Below, piece by piece: positions 12,040 to 23,500 of a DNA stretch of 64,000 bases. The notes under the pieces are model-generated. The model was not told where the DNA came from and made no database searches. It saw only the letters and a list, made by a program, of their open reading frames with translations. The position numbers and the translations under genes were made by a program. Position 1 is the first letter of the stretch, and the number at the start of each line of letters is the position of its first letter. Origin of the DNA: Tachypleus tridentatus (Eukaryota > Arthropoda > Merostomata > Xiphosura > Limulidae); the NCBI RefSeq assembly GCF_004210375.1, contig NC_134837.1:154607310-154671309 (forward strand). The letters run 5' to 3'.

Positions 12040-12272
12040 ATAAAGTTGGAACACGCAGTCGGTTTAGGTTCAAATTTCCATCACACCAAATGTGCTAGCC
12101 GTTTCAGAGATGGTGGAGTTATAATGTGACGTGCAATATCACTATTCGTAAGCAAGTTGGCACTGGGAGGTGATGACTAACTACCCTCCCTCCATTCTTA
12201 TACTGTTGAAGAAGGGGCAGTTATCACAGGTAGCCCTTGTGTAACTTTACGAAAAACTGAAAATAAAACAAA
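12040..12272 (+). repeat. tRNA-Thr-like SINE (family T), diverged
   Basis: Head eroded ('GGTTCAAATTTCCATC'), body 'GGTGATGACTAACTACC', A/C-rich tail 'AAAATAAAACAAAC'. It lies right after module A, at the site where the other copy carries a SINE in the opposite orientation. Confidence 0.8.
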
Positions 12273-12274
12273 CA

Positions 12275-13275
12275 TATCACGATATAGTTATCCAGAGTAA
12301 CTTTTTTATATAATTGTTTAATTATGCTGATGGTATGAGTAGCCTAGCCCTCAAAGTAAGAGGTGCTAAAGTCTGGATAAAGATTTTTTTGTATATTCTG
12401 TATTGATGTTAAGGTTAATACACAGGAAAAACTACAGAGTAAATGCTCGAAATGTAACAATGCAGCGTATGACCGGATAAACAGAATTAGGAAACTAAAA
12501 TAACTACACGTTTTTTAAAAAAGTAGTGTATTTTTTGTAATAAGGATTTAAAAACTTCAATAACTATGACAACTAATTTTTAACCATTATTTTTTATTTT
12601 GTAACATAGATTTCTGAGATTAAGTACAATTTGATACAGTGGGCTGTCAGTGCTCTGCCCTTGGCAAGAATACAGTTGAGAACAGCTCTTTAGGTAATGA
12701 AATCCAGCTATTATTACATACTAACATATTAACACTAAATAGTATTAGTAAAATTAAAACACTAGTGTGATTAACAGCAATAAGAACTTTTTTATGTTAA
12801 CAAATCGCACCAACTGCTATATACCAATAATAATGAGAGAGAAAATATTTCCCAAAACACCATTTGTATGTCCAGCATGATAATATATGTAGTTTACATG
12901 ATTTTTATCATAAAATATATGTAGCATGGGTATTAATGCATAGGTTAGTGAAGCAAAGAAGGTTTTACGATAATAAAAGAGTTGAACAACCATTTCAAGC
13001 GAAAATATCCTTTAGCCTTATTCCTCTCTAAATTAGTTTACACTTCTTATGATTTTGTGTCTGAATTGGACTAAATACGACAAAAAAAACCAGTAGTTAA
13101 AAGGTATTTGAATTAAAACTTTTAATTATAATTTCATTTATAAAAATAACACATGATCGACCATATCATTACAGATGAGGCCTCTTGTTATCACCAGAGA
13201 TTGTAAAGACAACAAGATTCGTAATGTTGTTTATGAATACAAATAACAGTACATAAAGCTATATATATATGTATG
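12275..13275. other. no recognisable feature
   Basis: AT-rich sequence between SINE insertions inside the duplicated locus; no counterpart recognised in the second copy. Confidence 0.4.
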
Positions 13276-13282
13276 AGAAATG

Positions 13283-13515
13283 GCCTGGCAGGGACAGATG
13301 GGTTAAGGCATTTGAATCATAATCTGAGGGTCGTGGGTTTGAATCCCCATCGCACTAAACATGTTTGCCCCCTCAGCCATGGGGGCATTATAATATGACG
13401 GTCAATTCCACTATTCGTTGGTAAAAAGAGTAGCCCAAGAGTTGGCGGTGGGTGGTGATGACTAGCTACCTTCCCTCTAGTCTTACACTGCTAAATTAGG
13501 AACTGCTAGCGAGCT
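13283..13515 (+). repeat. tRNA-Thr-like SINE (family T)
   Basis: Good copy with tRNA-like head ('CATAATCTGAGGGTCGTGGG'), 'TTGAATCCCCATCGCAC' and body through 'TTAGGAACTGCTAGCGAG'. The tail is missing; an inverted second head follows. Confidence 0.9.
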
Positions 13516-13527
13516 GAAAGGGTTAGT

Positions 13528-13601
13528 ATGTTTGGTGCGACATGGATTTGAACCCGCGAATTGCGGGTCGAACGTCTTAACCCACTTGGCCATTTCAGGC
13601 C
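13528..13601 (-). repeat. inverted tRNA-like head of a family T SINE
   Basis: Reverse complement gives a SINE head of about 74 bp ('CAAGTGGGTTAAGACGTTCG' and the following B-box). It faces the head of the preceding copy, so the pair can fold on itself. Confidence 0.85.
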
Positions 13602-13667
13602 TATTAACTTCTAACATTAATGATTTGGGATATATATTGTATACAAATTATATAGAGTATTGCATTC

Positions 13668-13795
13668 TTTCGCTGAATGCAGTGGTAAGTCTACGAATTT
13701 ACAACTCAAAAATCAGGGGCTCGATTCATCTCCATATACTCAGCATATAATCCGACGCAGCTTTCCCATAAGAAAAAAAAACACACACATGATGC
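13668..13795 (+). repeat. second tRNA-derived SINE (family V)
   Basis: Matches 'GTGGTAAGTCTACGAATTTA' then 'CAGGGGCTCGATTC' and ends in 'AAGAAAAAAAAACACACACA'. The TTTACAA loop resembles a Val (TAC) anticodon loop; the tRNA origin is inference. Confidence 0.82.
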
Positions 13796-13814
13796 ACAGC
13801 AAAGTGGTCAATTT

Positions 13815-13935
13815 ATTTGTTTAAAATTAGGCAGAAAGCCACACAATGTGATAGCTGTGTTATACCCACCATGAGTATTGAAACGCAGTTAATGATTTAC
13901 GTGTTATAATTTAAGAGTGCCATCTTCAAATTGTA
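13815..13935 (-). repeat. third tRNA-derived SINE (family G), eroded
   Basis: Reverse complement resembles the copy at 51660-51785: tail 'TTTGTTTAAAATTAGGCAGA', 'AAGCCACACAATG' and 'CCCACCATGAGTATTGAAA'. Confidence 0.6.
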
Positions 13936-14985
13936 ATACACACAACAATATTTAATAAAAGTTTTAAGTATAGGTATAAAAGTGTTTTACTTTGTATAGG
14001 TTTAAAGTGGTTTTACTCTTGTATTAGAAGGAATTATCAGGTTTATTGCCTAATGATGTTGATTTCCTCTTTGGTAAGTAAATGTTACCAATGATATATC
14101 TGAGGTGCAGTTTTTAAAAAAAAACGTGAGATTTTTTGTTGAGTCATGAATTTTTTTCAGAGTTACGGGGTTGCTTCTCTGACATAAAATACATGGGACT
14201 TACCATCATATAATTTATATACGACATTAGTATTGTGTTTGCTTTCTATTTTTTTTACCAGAATGCAAGTATTTTGTTGTTAATTCTTTCTTGGATTAGG
14301 GTTATTTACAGGGTGATTATCTCGTTGTTCACTGAGGTTTCTCCCTTTACTAGTTACTTCAAATATCCTTCCTAGTCGGTCTATAACCTAAAAATGTTGA
14401 ATATTATTTGAATCTCATAATAAAACGTTTTAAGTCACTCATTTCAGAATACTTCCTAAACTAATTATCTTCAAGTGCGTTTCTCAACAAAATAAATGCA
14501 CGAAATAGACTGCTTGCAATGGTGTTAAAAATACTGACAATATAAATCCATGTGAGCAGTAGCATCTTCATATAACATTGAGGCTTCATTTCCAAATAAT
14601 CTAAAGTGAATGATTTATTACTTTCAAAGGAACATGAAATCAGATTCTCATAATTTTCATGGGAGGACTTGTCCATGTGGAAATATGATTGGTAAACATA
14701 TCTACTTCTAATTCCTATAAATATTACCATAAATGCTACACATTCTAAAAACAAACCATAGGAACACTTGTACATCCATATACTGGTCCAATTAATCACG
14801 ACACCAGTCTTATGAATGATATCCCCAAATCCAACATGCTAAGTGAGTCGATACAATCTTTGAATATGTTTATATTGACACCAATAGGATACTCTTGGAA
14901 AATTCATTTTATTCCATGAACTAATGCTAAAGATGACCTGCAAGGGATATTTCAGGGAAGTGATGAAGAAGAACTTGTGATATTA
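13895..14985. repeat. duplicated module B, copy 1
   Basis: Collinear with 63030-64000, which runs off the window. Shared landmarks: 'CATCTTCAAATT', 'AAAACGTGAGATT', 'ATTATCTCGTTGTTCACTGA'/'GTATCGTGTTGTTGACTGA', 'CTATAACCTAAAAA', 'TCCATATACTGGT', 'GATGCTAAAGATG'. Roughly a quarter of positions appear changed by eye. This includes the receptor-like fragment 14461-14799. Confidence 0.88.
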
Positions 14986-15357
14986 TCGGTACTGTATAAG
15001 TGCCAGGCTGCCCTTGAAATTTATAGTTATCATACTCTTCAGTTTATGGGGATGAATAAGCCACACCAAAACCGTTTTGAATATGCAAACTGGCAACTAA
15101 TGTGACAATTAATGAGATATGAAGTCGCAGTACAACAGCATTTATCAAAACTTCTTTATGACATAGCTTAGCATTTCGTAGATATCTTGATGTAACCGAA
15201 GATTGATCGCTTTTGGAAAAGGCATATAATAGGCCTTTGCAATGTAAATGTTTATATGCTCAAATGGGAATTTAAATTTTCTAAACAATCTTGGTTCGCC
15301 AGAACAATTCGGAAAAAGTCCTGCAATAATTCGTAGAAACACAAATGCCAGAGACAA
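14461..15357 (-). pseudogene. multi-pass membrane protein relic, possibly gustatory receptor-like
   Basis: Two minus-strand frames (15357-15145 and 14799-14461) plus a bridging frame at about 15050-15150 encode hydrophobic, receptor-like protein. The first starts MSLAFVFLRIIAGLFPNCSG, similar in style to the N-terminus of arthropod gustatory receptors (7tm_7), where an 'R..GLFP' element precedes the first helix. The bridge gives LRLHISLIVTLVASLHIQ, a plausible helix. The second frame has helices at LFLECVAFMVIFIGI and MLLLTWIYIVSIF. Frames are broken by stops. Duplicate module B carries a more decayed version. The family call rests on general resemblance only; no C-terminal TYxxxxxQF motif was found. 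Confidence 0.35.
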
Positions 15358-15489
15358 AAATTGCTGAAGCTAACCCAGTATGCAACGAAAAATATCTCAG
15401 TCTGGAAACAAGGTCAACTGGGTATGGATTACTTATTTATTATTTATTTCTGACTTGGTAGTAGTTTAGGTTTTAAAGTCCTTAGAGAA

Positions 15490-16780
15490 GACCCTTAAGG
15501 CAAACCTGGGGTGCTCAGAAACTTTTGTTTCTCTTCAGCCCCACATGCTTATAAGGTAAGATGTGTCATGAGGAGAAAGGTAGAAAAACCGAATTGAATG
15601 ATGTATTACAGAAAATAACGATAATATAGGAAAGTTGAGGAGCGGGAGAGCTGGACTGGTACACTTTGGACGGAAATCATCATGATCACGAGCAGGGTGA
15701 CCAAGGCTGCAGCAGGTCACACATTCTTGAAGGAACCAGTGACATAAGGAGGGAAAGAGAAAGGGAGAGAGAGAGAGAAAAAAAAAGAGAATAAAATATG
15801 GAGAGAGAGAAAGGAAAGAGGATAGTGACATGAAGAGAGACAGAAGGTCCTTTCAGGGCTAGGGTGCTGGGGATCTATAAATCAAATGGCGAGAAATTAG
15901 ATGTTGGGGAAATTGGAGTACCCAGAGAAAACCACTATTACAGGGTGGGCGGCAAAAAAAAATACCAACCCAGTGCCCAAACTGGAATGCAAAACATTAA
16001 TGACATATAAATGGGTAACACAGTATTGTCTGTTTCATCGGTAATGGTTAGTACTGGTCTCTGTCGTTAGTTGCCCAGTTTAATGGTGAAGTATACTTTT
16101 CCCAGACTTGAGGTGTGTCTGCCAGTCGGAATAATTGGCGAGTTTGGGAGTTTCTGTCAGTAGCTTTAGTGTAGTATCGTTTGGTAAGTTTGATGAATCG
16201 ATCCTTAATTGGTAATAGTTGAGTTAGGGAGTTGAGGTATGTTGTGGGAGTGTAGTTGAGGAGGCGGTAAGCGGTTTTAATGGTGCGGTTTTGCAGGTTT
16301 TGTAATACTGAGAATTGTCTTTCAGTCATGTTATATGTGGCTGCACTACCATATTCGAAAAGGGGTTTAATGAATGCTTTGTATATTACGAGAATGATTT
16401 TGGGAGAACAGCCTTTGTTGGGGCCACTAATACATTTAAGAAAGAAAATTCTATTACTTGCTTGGGTAGCAATAGAAGTGTGGTGTTCAGGAGAGGTTAT
16501 GAGTCATGGTAAGGCCTAGAAAAGTGATAGACTTCGTGAAGATGAGGTCGGTTTACTGAGGTTAAGCTTAATGTTTTTGAATTTTTTCCTGAAAAGTTAT
16601 GTCATTAACATATATATTATAAAGTATTGGGCTGAGTACAGACCCTTGGGGCACACCTGCATTTAAATTGAAAGGGTGTGTAACCGAAGTATTTGTCTTA
16701 ACACTTGCCTTACGAATGGTAAGGGTATAGATGAAACAATATAAGACTTCATTTATATCTTATACTCAGCAAGCAGCTGA
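15490..16780 (-). mobile_element. non-LTR retrotransposon (LINE) RT remnant and 3' end
   Basis: Minus strand near 16600-16700 reads AGVPQGSVLSPILYNIYVND, the reverse-transcriptase block that precedes the catalytic YADD motif. The YADD region is missing and about 200 bp further on the frame KPLFEYGSAATYNMTERQF leads into the C-terminal region at 16329-16048 (LQNRTIKTAYRLLNYTP). Downstream on the same strand, 15960-15490 is the element's probable 3' untranslated region, including a GA-rich run at 15745-15840. Dead by deletion and stops; jockey/CR1-like. Confidence 0.82.
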
Positions 16781-16799
16781 AGAATTAAAAAGGTATGCG

Positions 16800-17420
16800 T
16801 GTTAATCTACTCATAGACACACCTGTCATGTCACTGATGCAGCAACTAGGGGTTTCTATGTGATTATATACAATCATCTTCGTATACTAGATGGATTAAC
16901 AAAAACCTCTATAGAGGAATGGTAAGCCTCCAAAGCTTTTTTGATATTATGCACTCAGCTTCTGTATATTCAAGCGAAATCTTACAAAATGGAAAGATAC
17001 AAACCATATTTACGAAGTGGATTTTTATTAGCGTAATCTGAATAATAAATAACTTAAAATTACGACAAAATATGTTCCCCATATTATGTATTTGAGTCGA
17101 TTCAAGATAGAAATCTTGATTTATCCACAACTTTGCCAAACAAAAATTTTACAAGAGAAATACCAAAGGAAATGAAACGTACCTCAAGGTATAACATAAT
17201 TTATAAAGAGAAGAACTGTGAGTGCTTTCATAAAATTCCAAGTTTCTCTGATTAATTTAATGAGTTGACTCAGTTACTAAGTATATAAAGAAATAAACCA
17301 TCTGTTAAAAACCGTTTTGAAGAACGTGTTTTATTTTTCGCATGAATCTCGCACTCTGTAAAACTTTCTATTCCTATCGGTGACAGTAAATGAGCTAAAA
17401 AAGATTTAACTTTATCTTGT
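16800..17420. other. no recognisable feature
   Basis: AT-rich; sits upstream of the cysteine-rich exons but no earlier exon of that gene was recognised. Confidence 0.4.
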
Positions 17421-17429
17421 TTTCTTCAG

Positions 17430-17492
17430 TGTATGTTCCAGCAGAAAACCTCACTTGCACTCAAGGATACCGAAGAGATGCTGACAGGTGTT
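17430..17492 (+). CDS. exon of an extracellular cysteine-rich mosaic protein
   Basis: A 63-bp exon between a TTTTCTTCAG acceptor and a GTAAGTA donor, phase 1 at both ends. It reads VPAENLTCTQGYRRDADRC, the linker typically found before an ephrin-receptor-like (GCC2_GCC3) cysteine repeat in SVEP1-like and related extracellular proteins. NLT is a possible N-glycosylation site. The frame is open and joins the next exon in phase. Other exons of the gene are not visible in the window. Confidence 0.65.
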
Positions 17493-17675
17493 GTAAGTAT
17501 ATATTACACACAATAACGTTAATAGTTTCCATTAAACACAAAAAGATGCAAAACTTTTAATATCATGTAGTTTTCATACAATAAATTTGTTTTTTGATAA
17601 TAAACTCGTTGATAGGACTATAAAAATTAACACTGAGTAAATAAATGTTTAGCTGTGTACTTTTAACGGTTTTAG

Positions 17676-17837
17676 ATCCATGTCCTCCTGGTCACTATGA
17701 CAATGGATTACAAACTTACTGCCTGCCGTGCCTAGGAGGGATTTATATGGCACATTTTGCTTCTGATGCCTGTATAACTTGTCCTGGAGATGATATTACT
17801 GATGAAGAAGGAGCTGATACTAAAGATCTTTGTATAA
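17676..17837 (+). CDS. GCC2_GCC3 / ephrin-receptor-like repeat exon
   Basis: A 162-bp, phase 1-1 exon (acceptor GGTTTTAG, donor GTAATGG) that encodes one cysteine-rich module: PCPPGHYDNGLQTYCLPC, then IYMAHFASDACITCPG, then TDEEGADTKDLCI. The pattern CPPGxYxxxxxxxCxPCxxGxYxxxxxxxxCxxCPxxxxTxxEGAxxxxxC is the canonical repeat found in extracellular mosaic proteins such as SVEP1 and SCUBE. Symmetric phase-1 exons are typical of shuffled extracellular modules. No decay is visible, so this may belong to a live gene whose other exons lie in long introns or outside the window; an isolated shuffled remnant is the alternative. Confidence 0.72.
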
Positions 17838-17974
17838 GTAATGGTTTTCTTTTATTGTTTCTTTGAAAGTTAAAATATGTTTATTTTTGTTAAAATACAT
17901 TGTTATAATGAGATACTTCTTCATAACTTCCATGGTTTTTAGTGTATTAAACAGCTTTGCTTTTTTAGGAAAAG

Positions 17975-18275
17975 CTTTTCCAGGAGGTTGCAACAGTTAT
18001 TAACATACTAAATCGTTACAACATTTTTATATTTACATATATACTTATATTTACATAAAAACATATATATGACAGAGTGGTATTGTTTTGGTAAAATAGT
18101 TAACAATTACACATATATATTAACTTTTCCAGGAGGTGGGAACAGTTGTTGTAACGATTTAGTATGTTAATATTTTTTGTCAAAACTTATGTTTACATAA
18201 AAACATACATATGACAGAGTGGTATTGTTTTGGTAAAATAGTTAACAATTCCATATATATATATATATATTTACT
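17975..18275. repeat. tandem duplication (~145-bp unit) with inverted 26-bp core
   Basis: Two units start with 'TTTTCCAGGAGGT' (17977 and 18125) and end with a shared stretch including 'GACAGAGTGGTATTGTTTTG'. Inside them, 17998-18023 in unit 1 is the exact reverse complement of 18147-18172 in unit 2. An (AT)n run follows at 18252-18273. Confidence 0.9.
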
Positions 18276-18389
18276 TTTACGAATTATTTCCCTCTACTTT
18301 GAATAATAACATCACGTAGACATTCTATGTACCTAATATTATAACTAAAGTAAAAGTTCTTATTGAAACATATGTGAACAGAGCTTGTT

Positions 18390-18540
18390 TGTTGTTTAAT
18401 TTAGCGTAAAGCTACAAGAGGGCTATCTGTGCTAGCCGTTTCTAATTTAGCAGTGTAAGATTAGATGGAAGGCACCTACCGCCAACTCTTGAGCTACTCT
18501 TTTACCAACGAAAACAGAACCATTATGACATATTCAAGGT
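18390..18540 (-). repeat. tRNA-Thr-like SINE (family T), 5'-truncated
   Basis: Reverse complement contains body 'GCTAAATTAGAAACGGCTAG' and tail 'AGCTTTACGCTAAATTAAAC'. The tRNA head is absent. Confidence 0.82.
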
Positions 18541-18549
18541 ACAAGTATA

Positions 18550-19950
18550 GGGAATTCTAAAAAATAATAAGTATTCTCACTCTGGCTCATTTAATTGTTA
18601 AAAGTGAATCACTATCATTAATACAATCAGTAATGACATGGAAGAATTAGTTCCATAAAATAGAAAGAATGACAAAATATTCTTCTGTCTTAACACTTTC
18701 ACATAGTACTGTATAGAGAGACTAATTTAACCTAACACTTTCACACTGTACTGTATAGAGAAACTAATGTCTTGAATTGTGTGTTTTAATACTTGAGGAA
18801 TTAGGAATTAAAGGTAAGATTTTATTTCAAATCGCCTAATGTTGGAATTTTACCGATAATCCTTTAGCCAATTGAAGAAAACTTTGATTTAAACATGATT
18901 ACACGATTTATTTATTGGTGGTTATTGCATAAATTAACTGTCAGGGTTACCTGTTTAAAATTTATATTTTTATAGTGATTAAGTTAATTTATGGTTGTCA
19001 AGCATTTTTTTGTATAGAAGTTTTCAGTAATGCAGTGAAATATATAGGTGTGCTGGACAAAGTATCTAATTTGTTAGTGGAAGTAAATTTGGCAATATAT
19101 GAACAGTATGCACTTCGCTTATTTTAAAATAGTGTATAGTTATACATACAAAAATAATTTAAACTCTATATCATAGTTGTATTTTAAATCCTATATAATA
19201 GAGTTCTCTCTTTGTTGTCAAGAAACTACTTTAGAAAAGCTCAATTATCTTTCATTAGTTTTAATTTCAACAATAACAGTGTATAATTCTTGTTTCTTTT
19301 ATCTTTGTGGTTCCTTTTATCATAACCATATCCTCACTTTTTATATATGTCTGCTGTTTTTTGGGAAAGGCAGGTTCAGTGGTCTTAGAAAACACTTTGA
19401 CAATAAAAGCTATTCTCTCAAAATGTCAGAAAATTGTTAATCTCCCTTTAACATATTAACCATTAGGCTATTGGTTCCTACGACGTTTAACTTTACTTTT
19501 TCTACCTTTCCTCTGAACAAAACTATTTTTCAGTTAACTAACTTTACTTTTTGTTCTCTTCCCGCTCAGTCGCTTGGTAGTAGCCTTTTCATATCTCTCT
19601 CTCACTGAGCCGTTAACATTTAGATCAGTAACTTACAAACAACTTCCAACAATCGTCTGCTTTTAATTCTGATTATGAAAAAAACCAAAAACTCACAAAA
19701 TAAATAAATGAATACTACTTATACCAAACTGCCTTTTATATCTGAAAATGATGCAACAACAAACCAACAGCACAGAACAATACAGGAATTGTTATTTGTT
19801 AAAAAAAAATGAAAGATGGATTTCTTTTGTCTAACTAGGAGATTTAACGTCATTCACATCATTTACTGTGTAATTTGGAACATTCTATATAGCAGTCGAA
19901 ACATATAATTAGGTCCTACGAACGTTTGTAAAGATGTGTATCTCTATTGT
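18550..19950. other. no recognisable feature
   Basis: AT-rich intergenic sequence. The 87-codon frame at 19177-19440 is rich in F, Y and C without any domain, and is probably chance. Confidence 0.4.
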
Positions 19951-19959
19951 TGGTCTGTA

Positions 19960-20547
19960 TACTAAAATAATAAGTTATTCAACTTGTTACGAACATATTA
20001 CAAATCTGAACTTTCTTGAGATGTTGTACTAATTTCTCTTCCACCCATTTATGGCAGGAGGTAAAATAGGAAGGATGTGGACCATTACAGTTAACACAAT
20101 GTGATTCTAGTTGGATATTCAAAAGCATCATGGTCTTTACCAGCACAATGGACACATGTTAAGGAACCATGGCAAGATGTTTTCGAGTAACCAAATCGTT
20201 GGCAGTGAAAACATCTAACAGGATTAGGAATATAAGGCCACACCTTACAATTCAGATATTCTGCCTGGATTGTGGTCGGAGAACGTTATGTCGTAAATGT
20301 AAATATAAGAACATTTTTTGGCTCCATAATCCCATCTCTACGAGTAACAACATGGTGCATGGCTGTAACACCTTGACTGATGAAATCTGGCAGGATCTCT
20401 GACTCTGGAATGGTCTTTAAATCCCTCTCAACTGTAACTCCTCTGGAAGAATTCAAAGGAGAAAGAGAAGTAACCACAATGAGTAGATCCCCAATGGCCT
20501 TTGACTTCAAGAGGAGTTTTGAATGTTGTGATGAAGATGTTTCCACT
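19960..20547 (-). mobile_element. LINE ORF1 (gag-like, zinc-knuckle), 3' half
   Basis: Minus strand reads ISQGVTAMHHVVTRRDG, then VWPYIPNPVRCFHCQRFGYS and KTSCHGSLTCVHCAGKDHDA, the CCHC zinc-knuckle region of the nucleic-acid-binding ORF1 of jockey-like non-LTR elements. The reading continues through WVEEKLVQHLKKVQ and then fails near 19990; no ORF2 follows. One TAG interrupts the frame. The 5' half lies at 23688-24390; the two halves were separated by the hAT insertion 20548-23679. Confidence 0.85.
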
Positions 20548-23500
20548 CAGGGGTGCAGCCAGAAATGGCCATTGGTGGGTTTTTTTCAGTTTGAGTGGTT
20601 GATGCAAGCTCCACAGGTGTGAAGTCATGCGAGAGGGATGTCTGGGGGCATGCCCCCCGTGAAATTTTTTAATAAAAACATAAAAGAAAAACCTAAATTA
20701 TGCATTCTCAAACCACCCTTTTAGCAAATTTCAGAACGGCACACTGAGATGTTTGTCTTACTTTTTTATTCATAAATAAATATATAGGCCTATATATATA
20801 TTATATAACATAAAGTTATCAGGCCCAGCAAAGTAGGCCTACAGTCCTGTCATCAACATATGAAATATAGAGTCACTCAGGAGAGTGATAAAATATATGT
20901 ATAGTGTCTATAATCTGTATTCAAATATCATGGACAGTGTATGTTTAGATTCCCTGGATTTCAAGAATTAACTTTACAAATGAACAGTGGGTGGCACCAT
21001 GGCACTAACCTAGTACCATTGGTGCCATCTATAGTGAATGATTCACTATAGATGGCACCAATAGTACTGTTAATGTGACGTTGACAAACAGAAGTTACGA
21101 TAAACAATCATTCACTATGTCAAGCCTGAAAAAGCAAAAGACACTGCATAGGTTCTTTAAACCCATTCATGAAGCTGAACCTGATCAATCTACTGCAGCC
21201 AATCAGGTTGAATCAGAATTGTCAACTGAATTGTCAGAGTCATCACTGTGGCCTTCTACCAGTACTGCCACTACCACCTCAGGTTCAGTCTGGGACATTG
21301 GAAATTATATTTCTGATGATGTCAGCATTGGTAAACAGATAAGTCGACTCCTCGTTATATTAATTATGTATTAAAAATCATGCAAACACTCTGCATTGTT
21401 GGCTTTCACAGTGGAGATGGCTACTCTACACATAACATGCAAAGGGTGCTTTTTGCAAGTACTGCTGTCTTTTTGCTCCTGATGGTGCTGGTGTTGGAAG
21501 CCAGAAATTGGGACAACTAGTGAAATTTCCATACACAAACTGGAAGAAGGTTGAAGACTTCAAAGCACATGAATTTAAACAGTATCACCAAGACAGCAAA
21601 GAAAAAGCTAACAATTTTCTACAGGTCGTAAACACAAGTTCATCTGTGCACTTGCAGCTTGATGCAACTTACAAGCAAGAAATTGAACAAAACCAGCAAT
21701 ATTTAACGCCTATTATTGATACTGTATTACTGTATGGGAGATAGGGTTTAGATTTGAGGGGAAAATATCATTCTGGTCCAATGTTTGTTGGTGAAACTGA
21801 TGAGGAGCCCATCAATAATGATAGGAATTGTTGGGCAATTTTGCACTACAGGGCAAAGGGTGATGTCAAGCTTTCAGCAAGCCTTAAGAGTATAAAGAGG
21901 AATGCTACGTATCTGAGTCCTCAAATTCAAAATGAAATCATCAATGCCTGTAATACTCATGTTCTTGATGCTTTGGTCAACAGGGTTAATGCTGCAAAGT
22001 GTTTCTCAATACTAGCTGATAAAACAACAGATATTTCAGGCATTGAACAGTTTTCGCTGTGTGTTAGATATTTGCATGCCAATGACAACTCTTTTGCAAT
22101 GAGAGAAGATTTTTTGCAATTTATACCTGTTTATGATGTGACAGGCAAAAACTTGGCTGATGTTATCATAACCAATCTGACAAAATATGATATTGACATG
22201 GCTTACCTGCGAGGACAAGGGTACAATGGTGCTACCTCTATGAGTGGGAAATTCAATGGTGTCCAGAGACACATAACTGATAAATTCCCACTTGCACCCT
22301 ATGTACACTGCAGTGCCAATTCCCTGAACTTGGCAATTTATAATGCTTGTAAAGAAATTCCTGTGCAAAATTGCACAGGAGTAATTTCTTGCATTGAAAA
22401 CTTTTTCAATACACACAAATGAAAGCACGTTATGGCTCTGTCGGTAGAGAATAAAGCACCTGAATAAAAAAAAAAAAAAGTTTGAAAGATCTCTGCCCCA
22501 CCCAGTGGGTTGAGAGGCATAACTCAGTCATTGTCTTTCTAGAATTAATCCATGCTGTTGCAAATGCCCTTGAGATCATATCAGGTTCACAAGACAGAGA
22601 TTCTGCCATGCAAGTCAATCAATTGTATTCTATAACACAGCCAGAATTCATCATCACTCTACTTACCATTGCTAAATTGTTTTCCTTTAGTTTACCTCTG
22701 TTCAACTTACTGCAGCAACAGAACACTGATTTAGGTGCTGCGATGCATCACGCAGAAATAGTGGAAGATTTAATCTGTTCACTTAGAAATAATACTGTGA
22801 ATGAATTTAACAACATTTTCTGTGAAGTTCAAACTCTGTGTAGTGAGCTTCAAAGTGACATCATAATGTCAAGGCTGGCTAAAAGACAGATGTACCGTAC
22901 TAACCCACAAACCACTAGCCCTGAGGAGTACTTTCATATTGTTGTATTTGTACCATTTGTTGATCACTTTCTTAAGTGATGTAACCGTCTATCCAGTCAC
23001 AAAACTCTCCTTACAAACTTCATGTGTCTACAACCATCAGGATCTACCACAGAATGGTCAGAACCTACAGCACAACAATGTGACCAAATTAAAGAGTTGG
23101 TCAATATATACAAGGCCTACATTGACAGCACTTTACTAGCTGCAGTAGGTGAACTTAGGGTTTGGTGCAAATCACTTGCAAACAACAGACCAAAAAATGT
23201 CATAGATACATATGCAATGTGCAATGCAAAAATGTTCCCAGTCATTTCTAGACTGTTGAAAGTATTTGCCGCATTGCCTGTGTCAACAACCTCAGTGGAG
23301 CATTCGTTTTCAACTCTCAGAAGACTGAAAACGTATTTGAGAAATATCACCACTGAAGATCAATTGAATGGCCTTGGCCTCATTACACATTCACTGTTAT
23401 ATCAAAGTTGAACCAAACTGTGTTGTAGATGTCCTGGCAAGAACGAACAGGCGTTTGAGCCTTTCATAGATATTCGATTGTATTTTTCTAGTTCTGACAA

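Noticed and set aside
20169-20622. Plus-strand frames around 20169-20622 as genes
   Set aside because: They are shadows of LINE ORF1, whose zinc-knuckle frame on the minus strand is unmistakable.
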